Shown piece by piece: positions 15,934 to 22,081 of a stretch of 22,081 bases of DNA. The notes under the pieces are model-generated. The model had not been told where the DNA came from, ran no database searches, and saw only the letters and a program-made list of their open reading frames with translations. The stretch is from contig JAIFKN010000227.1 in NCBI GenBank assembly GCA_020049615.1, forward strand, positions 1-22,081. The letters run 5' to 3'. The translations under genes and the position numbers were made by a program. The DNA is from a bacterium. Its GTDB lineage: Bacteria; Planctomycetota; UBA11346. Position 1 is the stretch's first letter. Each line of letters starts with the position of its first letter.

Positions 15934-17151
15934 ATGAAGGACAGGATCATCGCGCCAACCTACCCCGTCCGCCGGCCTGCGGTCATCGCCGCCGCCCTCG
16001 AACGCCTTGAAAAGCACGATTGGACACGTCTGGAGGGCGAACCCGAGACCGAGTCCGCCCTTCTCGCGTGGCATGGCAACGGCATCGACGGCCGCGAACC
16101 CGAGATCTGGTATGTCGCCTCGGGTACCGCCGCCCTGGAAGCCATCATGCTCGGCCATGAAATCGGTCCCGGCGACGAAGTGGTGGTGACGCCCTACACC
16201 TGGGGAGCGACGGTTGCGGCCATCCTCGCCATCGGCGCCATCCCGGTCTTCGCCGATATCGATCCCATCACGGGCCTGCTGGATCCGGACGCTGCCGAGG
16301 CCGCCATCACCCCGCGCACCCGCGCCCTCATGTGCGTCCACCTCTTCGGCATGCCCTGCGACGGCACCCGCCTGCGCGACATTGCGGACCGCCACGGCAT
16401 CCTGCTCTTCGAGGACGGCAGCCAGGCGCATGGCGCGCGCTGGCGCGGGACGCGCGTCGGCGCATTCGGCCACGCCGCCGCCTTCTCGTGCATGGGCCTG
16501 AAGCTGCTCGCCGGCACCGAAGGGGGCTACGCCCTCTTCCACGATCGCGCTGCCGCCGAGCGCGCCTACCTCTATGGACGGCATCCACGCGGTCTGCGCT
16601 CCGACCGCGCCGCCGCCCTCGCCGAGCAGGGCCTGCTCGATGCCCTCCAGCTCGGCTGGCGCCCGTGCACCGTCGGTGCCGCCCTGGTGCGCGCCGCCCT
16701 GCCCCAACTCGACGGCGAGGTCGCCGCCCGGCGCCGCAATGCGGCCATGCTGCGCGATCGCCTCTCCGCCTGCCGGCACCTCTCCATGCCGGCCGAGGCG
16801 GTTGGTGCCGAGTCGGCCTGGCATCTGCTGTCCCTGGTCTTCCATCCCGAGGCGGCGAATTGCGATCTCGCCACCTACCGCGAACGTCTCGACGGCCTGG
16901 GTGCGGGCAGCTTCCGTTACATCCCGGTGCCCATCCACCGCCTCGCCCGTCTCAATCCGCACGGCTACACCGGACCGCGCGTCTTCTGGCACGAACAGCT
17001 CCTGCGCGCTGGCGTCGATTACCGGCGCTGCTCCTGCCCGCAGGCGGAATGGCGGGCGGAACGCGAATTCACCATGGGCTTCAACTGGACCGTCGACGAC
17101 CCCGTCTCCATGCATCGTCTCGCGGACGCCCTCATCACAGCAGCAGCATAG
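15934..17151 (+). CDS. DegT/DnrJ/EryC1/StrS-family PLP-dependent aminotransferase
   Basis: 405 residues from the ATG at 15934, with GGAG at 15924-15927. The fold-type I signature of the sugar/cyclitol aminotransferase family is clear. It includes ASGTAALEAIMLGHEIGPGDEVVVTPYTW (split here as two family blocks, 62-74 and 75-90), FADIDP (106-111), VHLFGMPCD (135-143) and FEDGSQAHGARW (159-170, Asp161 for the PLP ring nitrogen). The PLP lysine is Lys190 in FSCMGLKLLAGTEGG. These enzymes transfer an amino group to keto-sugars, inososes or related ketones. No nucleotide-sugar biosynthesis genes flank it, so a classical dTDP- or UDP-amino-sugar pathway is not indicated here. It sits 14 bases upstream of alanine dehydrogenase, which suggests alanine/pyruvate as its amino partner. 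Acceptor identity is unknown. Confidence 0.88.
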   Translation: MKDRIIAPTYPVRRPAVIAAALERLEKHDWTRLEGEPETESALLAWHGNGIDGREPEIWYVASGTAALEAIMLGHEIGPGDEVVVTPYTWGATVAAILAIGAIPVFADIDPITGLLDPDAAEAAITPRTRALMCVHLFGMPCDGTRLRDIADRHGILLFEDGSQAHGARWRGTRVGAFGHAAAFSCMGLKLLAGTEGGYALFHDRAAAERAYLYGRHPRGLRSDRAAALAEQGLLDALQLGWRPCTVGAALVRAALPQLDGEVAARRRNAAMLRDRLSACRHLSMPAEAVGAESAWHLLSLVFHPEAANCDLATYRERLDGLGAGSFRYIPVPIHRLARLNPHGYTGPRVFWHEQLLRAGVDYRRCSCPQAEWRAEREFTMGFNWTVDDPVSMHRLADALITAAA

Positions 17152-17165
17152 ACCAGGAGCATACC

Positions 17166-18251
17166 ATGCGCATCGGCGTCCCCTCCGAGACCAAGACCCG
17201 CGAACGCCGCGTCGGCGTCACCCCGGCCGGCGTCCTCGCCCTGGTTTCGGCCGGGCATCAGGTGCTGGTGCAATCCGGGGCCGGATCGGGATCGGGCTTC
17301 GACGACGGCCAGTACGCCGCCGCCGGGGCGGTCGTGGTGGCGAGCGCATCCGAGGCCTGGGCCGCCGAGATGGTGGTCAAGGTCAAGGAGCCGCTCGCGG
17401 AGGAATACGGCTTCCTGCGCCCGGGTCTGCTGCTCTTCACCTATCTGCACCTGGCGGCCGAACGCGCTCTCGCCGGACGACTGCTGGCGAGCAACTGCAC
17501 CGCCATCGCCTACGAGACGGTGCAGGTCGGCCGCCACCTGCCCCTGCTCGAACCGATGAGCGAGATCGCCGGGCGCATGGCGACCATCGTCGGCGCCAAT
17601 CACCTGGCCTCAGCCCTGGGCGGATCCGGCGTCCTGCTCGGCGGTGTGCCTGGCGTGCTGCCGGGCCGGGTCGTGGTGGTCGGCGGCGGCACGGCCGGGC
17701 TCAACGCCGCGCGCATGGCCCTCGGCCTCGGCGCCGAGGTGGCGGTGCTCGACATCGACGCCGAGCGCCTGCGCACCATCGACCTGCAGCTGCGTGGCTC
17801 CGTGCGCACAGTCCACTCGAGCCGCCAGGCACTCGTCGAACTCGTGCCCGCAGCCGACCTCGTGATCGGCTCCGTCCTGATCCCCGGGGCCAAGGCGCCG
17901 AAGCTGATCACCCGCGACCTGCTGTCGCGCATGCGGCCGGGTTCAGTGCTGGTGGACATCGCCATCGACCAGGGCGGCTGCGCCGAGACTTCGCGGCCGA
18001 CAGCGCACGACGACCCCGTCTACACGGAAGCCGGAGTCCAGCACTACTGCGTAACCAACATGCCGGGCGCCTACGCCCGCACCGCGACTCAGGCCCTGAC
18101 CAGTTGCACCCTGCCCTACGTCCTGCGTCTGGCCAAGGCCGGCATGGCTGGCCTCGACGCCTTGCTCGCCGCCAGCCCCGACCTGCTTGCCGGTCTGAGC
18201 ACCCGCGCCGGCGAGTTGCGCTGTCCGGCGGTCGCCGCCGCTTTGGCCTAG
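17166..18251 (+). CDS. ald: alanine dehydrogenase
   Basis: 361 residues from the ATG at 17166, with AGGAG at 17155-17159. The enzyme catalyses the reversible NAD-dependent conversion of L-alanine to pyruvate and ammonia in the cytoplasm. Family hallmarks are intact. [20 protein letters not shown] carries Arg15, and VKVKEP carries Lys74. His95 occurs in FTYLHL, and the NAD site [10 protein letters not shown] starts at 173. Asp196 in VLDID selects NAD, and Asp268 in DIAIDQGG completes the catalytic set. These positions agree within one or two residues with characterised enzymes. The gene is 14 bases after the DegT aminotransferase, so the two are almost surely cotranscribed. Ald could recycle alanine for the transaminase, or drain ammonia from alanine formed by it. 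Its stop overlaps the end of a converging frame at 18248. Confidence 0.93.
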   Translation: MRIGVPSETKTRERRVGVTPAGVLALVSAGHQVLVQSGAGSGSGFDDGQYAAAGAVVVASASEAWAAEMVVKVKEPLAEEYGFLRPGLLLFTYLHLAAERALAGRLLASNCTAIAYETVQVGRHLPLLEPMSEIAGRMATIVGANHLASALGGSGVLLGGVPGVLPGRVVVVGGGTAGLNAARMALGLGAEVAVLDIDAERLRTIDLQLRGSVRTVHSSRQALVELVPAADLVIGSVLIPGAKAPKLITRDLLSRMRPGSVLVDIAIDQGGCAETSRPTAHDDPVYTEAGVQHYCVTNMPGAYARTATQALTSCTLPYVLRLAKAGMAGLDALLAASPDLLAGLSTRAGELRCPAVAAALA

Positions 18252-18382
18252 TCGCCGGCTGTGCGCTGGACCACGGGGGAGAGCATGGCGAGGAGTGCGA
18301 GGATGAGGTGCATGTGCTGTCGCTCCAGCCAGGCAGCGGCATTGTCCAGGCGCAGAGGGTCGCCATGCCGATGTGGATCGGG

Positions 18383-18909
18383 CTATTCGGCGGTAACCAC
18401 GATATCGTCGAAGTCGGTCTCGAGTTGCCGCAGGCGACCTCGAACTCCTGCGCGCCGGCAGGGATATCGGCGGTGATGCTGAGGCTCTTCCAGCCGGAAT
18501 CCTTGGCCGGATCGGTGTCGGCATCCACCAGGACGATGCCGAGATAGGCGCGCTTGCCCTCGGGCAGGATGAAGCTGTTGGCCAACCTGGCGTTGCCGTA
18601 GTTGATCGCCGTGTCGGGCTTGAAGCCGGAGAGCCGGATACGGCAGCTGACGTGGAGCTTCTTCCAGGCCGGGTCGATGGCGATGCGCTTGACCGGCAGC
18701 ACCTGGGTCGGCTTGGTCATGCGCAGGAAGGTGTTGCCATCTTCGCTCTGCAGGCTGACCACGGCGGAGGTTTTGTCGTTCTCATGTGGGCTCCAGTTGG
18801 TCCAGCCGGCGGTGAAGTCGCCGTTCGCCACCAGGTTCTTGACCACCGGAGCGGTATCGGCGGCGGTGCAGGCGGCGAGGAGGGAGAGGCTGATGAGCAG
18901 ACGATGCAT
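18383..18909 (-). CDS. small secreted CBM-like (jelly-roll) protein, copy B, frameshifted near its C-terminus
   Basis: The ATG at 18909 follows AAGG and starts a signal sequence (MHRLLISLSLLAACTAA). The LAAC could also be a lipobox, so the protein may be a lipoprotein. The mature part, NLVANGDFTAGWTNWSP, then WKKLHVSCRIRLSG and GWKSLSITADIPAGAQEFEVACGN, is clearly homologous to the protein at 10538-11065 and of CBM4/9-like jelly-roll type. In the start frame the sequence then becomes non-homologous and runs on antisense into alanine dehydrogenase (to 17908). One base further on, the expected end DFDDIVVTAE and a TAG (18383-18385) appear. Restoring one C in AACTCGAG at about 18418-18424 gives CGNLETDFDDIVVTAE, so a one-base loss explains the break. 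Coordinates given are for the repaired gene. It lies 47 bases downstream of the giant GH-like gene. Confidence 0.75.
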
Positions 18910-18956
18910 GATGGTACCTTGTCGGTTGGTGCAGATGGGATGCGAATGATGGATGT

Positions 18957-21900
18957 TCACCAGCGGTAGTAGCGGAACGGGTCGTCGCCGGTGGAGAAAT
19001 CGGTGCGGTAGCCGCGCTCATACCAGGGTGCGCCAGCGATGTCGCCGGGCAGGGCCAGGCCGAGGTCGTCATTCCAGCCGAGGAATCCGCCGGGGCCCTG
19101 GCGGTTGAACACGCGTACCGCGACAGCCAGCGTACCGGTCTTGACCAGGGTTGCGGGCACCCGGTAGACCCGGTTGCCGGTTCCGCTGCTGCGGCCGATC
19201 TCGGTGCCACCGACATAGGTGACGTCGTCGTCGCCGATCCGCCCCAGGCTGAGTTCGAGGTCGCGGCCCAGCCAGTGCGTCGGCACCTCGACGGTGCGGC
19301 GCAGCCACACCGCTCCGTCGATGTCGGCGAAGGCGTCCTCGAACAGTCGCGGCAGCAGGATCGTCTGCCAGGCGCGATCGTCCGTCGTCGGCTGGTGCCA
19401 GGTCGCCGCGCCCGGGTCGATGCCAGGATCGAGGAGTTCGCCGGGCGACTTGGCCGGCGGCACGGCGCGTTCGATCCGCGCCTGCCAGGCGCCACCCAGG
19501 ACGATCGGCGTCCCCTGCTTGTCGGCGCGGCGCAGGCGCATCTCCGCGGCCGTCTTGGCGCTGAAACCGCCGCCGCCGAACCAGTCGAAGACGCGGACGG
19601 CGATCACCGCCGGCCCGGCCTGCACCAGTTCGGGCTTCACGCCGTAGCTGCGTGCCGTCTGCCAGGCGTCGGGGTTCTCCCGGCCCATGCCGCCGACCTT
19701 CACGCCCTGGAACCACACCTGGTCGTGGTCGTCGATCGCTCCGAGCTCGAGGACCAGCTTCTGGCCCGCCCAGTCGGCCGGGATCTCGACCTGCTTGCGC
19801 ACCCAGATCGCGCCGTCGAACTGGCTGACGCTGGTCTCCCAGGCGCCGGGCACCGGGATGGGGAACCAGCCGGTGGCGTCGGCGGTGGCCGGAGCGGCAT
19901 CGAAGCGCGGCTGGTCCGGCCACGGTTGGGTGGACGGAGCCAGCGGACGTTCGACCTGCATGAGCCACTGCCCGGCCAGCCGGCGCGGCGCGTCGCGGCC
20001 GAGATCGCTGAGCAGCGCCTTGCCGTCGCCGCGCGCAGCGATGCCGGTGTTGCCGGCGAGCTGGGCCAGGGCCCGCGACCAGCGCCACTGGCTGAAATGG
20101 AACCACGGCTGGTCGGCTGCCGGCAGGGCTGCCGGATCGATGGTGGTGACGATCGCCACGCCCTCACCGACCGCCAGCCGACCCAGCAGACCGTCGGCGC
20201 CGATCTCGCCACCCGGCGGAGCGCTGCGCAGCACCGCCACGGAGGCCTCGTTGCGCAGCCGCAGGTCGGAGGCCGCCAGTCCGCGGGTTTCGGGCCAGCC
20301 TGGTACGACCAGGCTGCCGAGATGGCGGTCCGCCAGTGCGGTGGCGAAGCCCAGCCGGGTATGCGTGGCATCGACCAGGATCAGGGCCCGGCCGCCTCGT
20401 TCGAGCCAGGCGCTCAGGTCGGCGTCGCTGATCGCGGCGTCGCTGGCCAGGATGACTGGACGCAGATCTGCGGGCAGGACCGTCGCCGGCGCGCTGATCA
20501 GGCCGAGGCTGGCGACCGTCTTGGAATTGCCGAGGACGGAGGTCTCGCGGCGCGGCGCCTCGCCGGCGTAGCTGGCTGCGTGCTCGACCAGACGGCGCAG
20601 GATGAGGGCGGCGGCCGGATCAGGCCGGCTGCGCTCGTCGAGGTCGAGGGTGCACCACAGCAGCAGGCCTGCTCCGCAGGGCAGTTCCATGAGCGGGCTG
20701 AAGGCGAGGTCGAACTCGCACTGCAGCAATGGACGCCAGGCGCCGTGATGCGGCTTCTCGATGGCGAGGCCGGCGACCGTGCCGCTGTTGCCCCACTTCC
20801 AGCCGTGGCGCGGGTAGCCATGGGCGTCCTTCTCGTAGAGCGGGATCGGCTTGGCCGGGACGCCCGAGCCGGCGCCGTTCCAGTCGCGCAGGTCCGCCGC
20901 CTGCAGGTTGGCCAGGACCGGATGCGCCGCCATGCTCGGCACCGGGAAGACGGTGCGCGAGGACCAAGCCGAGGTGCGCAGGCCCTGGTCCTGCTCGTAC
21001 CAGGAGCGCTCCTGGGTCATCACGACCAGACGGCCGCCGGCGGCGACGTGGGCCGCCAGGTCGCAGGCGCGCGCCTCGGGCCTGGCCATGGCGTGGCGAC
21101 CGATCACCACCACCCGACCGGGAGCGGGCCTGCCATCCCAGGCCGCGACGGTGTAGCCCAGTTCCTGCAGGGCGCGGGTCGTGGCCCCGAGCGGATCGAG
21201 AGCCAGCACCGTGCCGCTGGCGCGCGGGGCGGCCGGATAGATCTGGACCTCGAAGGCGTCGCGGTGGGCGCGGGCGCCGATGGTCGCGTCGAGGACGATG
21301 GTGATCTCGCGGCGGCCGGCGGCCGGTGCGGCGAAGGCGATCGGCAGCGTGGTCTGCCCGGCGGGCGCGAGCCGGCCATTGCCGCTGCCCTCGGCGATGG
21401 TCTTGCCGTCGCTCTGCGCGCGCCAGGTCGCGGACCAGTCCGCGGCGTCGCGCTCATCGTTGATCAGCAGGACGCATTTGCGCACCTCGGCGCCGGCGAC
21501 GACATGATGGTCCTTGGCCACCAGCTCGACCGGGTCGGAGCCGGGGGCGTTGGCGATGTAGGCCAAGGTGGCTCCGCCGGCACCGTCGGGCGAGCCCTGG
21601 GCCAGGGCGGCCCAGGCCGGCTGCGGGATCCGTTCCTGCGTGCGGATGACCGGCTGCCAGGGACCGCGTTGGCCGGGGACGAAGGCCGGGGCGGGGACCT
21701 CGCTGCGCGCGCCATGTTTCCACGACATGGCGCCATTCCACGGCAGCGGCAGGGTGGTCGACCCCAGGGCCCGCCAACTGCGCCAGACCGCGCGCTGATT
21801 CTCGACCTGGAGGGCCTGGAACGCCGGCTCGCTGTCCATGTTGACCGAGCGGAAGCGCCAGCGGCCCTTGCCCTCGTAGCCCGCAGCCATCGCCTTGCGG

Positions 21901-22081
21901 TACTCGGCGCGCTCGCTGCGGTAGGCCTGCTCACCCTGGTAGGCGGCGCAGTACTCGCTCATCAGCGGTTCGCTGGTGTCGCTGTTGAAATGGTTGTTGC
22001 GGTCGCGGTTCAGGCTGAGGTTCATCGGCGTCTCGAACTCGACCGGCCAGAACGGCATGGTGCCGGTCTGGGACCATTGGC
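18957..22081 (-). CDS. large glycoside-hydrolase-like protein (C-terminal part), GH2/sialate-esterase-type sugar-binding domains
   Basis: The frame is open to the window end, so the N-terminus and any signal peptide are missing; more than 1,030 residues are visible. Counting from the Met at 22058, the first about 130 residues look like the end of a catalytic barrel (PFWPVEFETP, then NQRAVWRSWRALGSTTLPLPWN). Residues about 278-355 resemble a GATase/trimerisation-like domain (TVLALDPLG, then GRVVVIGRHAM and AAHVAAGGRLVVMTQE), with a second similar segment near 520-560. Two beta-sandwich domains follow at about 725-835 and 890-1005. Each has the pattern WxRKxVEIP, LELGxIDDxDxVWxxG and IAVRVFD, as in GH2 enzymes and the inserted domain of sialate O-acetylesterases. 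This is a probable exported or surface carbohydrate enzyme. The catalytic family cannot be named from this fragment. The gene is followed at 47 bases by a small CBM-like gene. Confidence 0.8.
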   Translation of the reverse strand, partial: QWSQTGTMPFWPVEFETPMNLSLNRDRNNHFNSDTSEPLMSEYCAAYQGEQAYRSERAEYRKAMAAGYEGKGRWRFRSVNMDSEPAFQALQVENQRAVWRSWRALGSTTLPLPWNGAMSWKHGARSEVPAPAFVPGQRGPWQPVIRTQERIPQPAWAALAQGSPDGAGGATLAYIANAPGSDPVELVAKDHHVVAGAEVRKCVLLINDERDAADWSATWRAQSDGKTIAEGSGNGRLAPAGQTTLPIAFAAPAAGRREITIVLDATIGARAHRDAFEVQIYPAAPRASGTVLALDPLGATTRALQELGYTVAAWDGRPAPGRVVVIGRHAMARPEARACDLAAHVAAGGRLVVMTQERSWYEQDQGLRTSAWSSRTVFPVPSMAAHPVLANLQAADLRDWNGAGSGVPAKPIPLYEKDAHGYPRHGWKWGNSGTVAGLAIEKPHHGAWRPLLQCEFDLAFSPLMELPCGAGLLLWCTLDLDERSRPDPAAALILRRLVEHAASYAGEAPRRETSVLGNSKTVASLGLISAPATVLPADLRPVILASDAAISDADLSAWLERGGRALILVDATHTRLGFATALADRHLGSLVVPGWPETRGLAASDLRLRNEASVAVLRSAPPGGEIGADGLLGRLAVGEGVAIVTTIDPAALPAADQPWFHFSQWRWSRALAQLAGNTGIAARGDGKALLSDLGRDAPRRLAGQWLMQVERPLAPSTQPWPDQPRFDAAPATADATGWFPIPVPGAWETSVSQFDGAIWVRKQVEIPADWAGQKLVLELGAIDDHDQVWFQGVKVGGMGRENPDAWQTARSYGVKPELVQAGPAVIAVRVFDWFGGGGFSAKTAAEMRLRRADKQGTPIVLGGAWQARIERAVPPAKSPGELLDPGIDPGAATWHQPTTDDRAWQTILLPRLFEDAFADIDGAVWLRRTVEVPTHWLGRDLELSLGRIGDDDVTYVGGTEIGRSSGTGNRVYRVPATLVKTGTLAVAVRVFNRQGPGGFLGWNDDLGLALPGDIAGAPWYERGYRTDFSTGDDPFRYYRW

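Noticed and set aside
16332..17165. Plus-strand frame running through the DegT gene into the alanine dehydrogenase frame
   Set aside because: The upstream extension is Arg/Pro-rich out-of-frame translation of the aminotransferase; the real ald start at 17166 has its own AGGAG.
18248..18313. Minus-strand 21-codon micro-ORF with a signal-like hydrophobic core (MHLILALLAMLSPVV)
   Set aside because: Too short, overlaps the ald stop, poor ribosome site; might be a remnant of a lost secreted protein but nothing supports expression.
17908..18382. Long antisense extension of the CBM-like gene over alanine dehydrogenase
   Set aside because: It exists only because of the one-base frameshift near 18420; the homologous ending and stop lie in the next frame at 18383.

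Overview
The window is visibly GC-rich bacterial chromosome with tightly packed genes and no RNA genes, transposases, CRISPR arrays or phage genes that I could see. No good phylogenetic marker is present. The set of CAZymes (two GH39 enzymes, a GH94 phosphorylase, a GHL6-type hydrolase, an SGNH esterase, a secreted beta-helix protein and a GH2-like giant) together with many AXA-type signal peptides fits a polysaccharide-degrading member of the PVC group (Planctomycetota, Lentisphaerota or Verrucomicrobiota). That placement is inference.

Layout. (1) 1-1053, plus strand: the 3' part of truD (tRNA pseudouridine synthase D), broken by one frameshift near 433-448. (2) About 999-1514, minus: a small polytopic membrane protein resembling MreD, tail to tail with truD. 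(3) 1642-10315, minus: a five-gene run transcribed from about 10315 leftward: GH39, GH94 phosphorylase, GH39, SGNH esterase, GHL6/trimerisation-domain hydrolase. None has a signal peptide, so this looks like cytoplasmic processing of imported oligosaccharides (deacylation, exo-hydrolysis, phosphorolysis). (4) 10316-10537: a divergent intergenic region holding three inverted repeats, the likely control point. (5) 10538-13535, plus: a small secreted CBM-like protein and a large secreted right-handed beta-helix protein with an Ala-Pro stalk and a C-terminal membrane anchor, the probable envelope side of the same system. (6) 13685-14932, plus: an exported protein with a Pro/Ala-rich linker and a probable outer-membrane beta-barrel. 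(7) 15038-18251: an AraC-family regulator (minus) divergent from a DegT-family aminotransferase and an alanine dehydrogenase (plus), a compact amino-group-transfer module. (8) 18383-22081, minus: the C-terminal two thirds or so of a very large glycoside-hydrolase-like protein running off the window, followed by a second small secreted CBM-like protein whose last residues are displaced by a one-base frameshift.

How it may work together. The beta-helix protein and the large GH-like protein would act on polysaccharide outside the cytoplasm, each with a small jelly-roll partner. The minus-strand operon would finish the oligosaccharides inside the cell, with GH94 capturing a sugar phosphate. The AraC/DegT/Ald module could move amino groups between alanine and a keto-sugar, cyclitol or amino sugar, in either direction. 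No transporter lies in the window, and the substrate cannot be fixed from sequence alone. The best candidate for something undescribed is the divergent CAZyme locus at 1642-13535. The two frameshifts (truD and the second CBM-like gene) are both compatible with homopolymer contraction, so sequencing error must be excluded before calling them real lesions.
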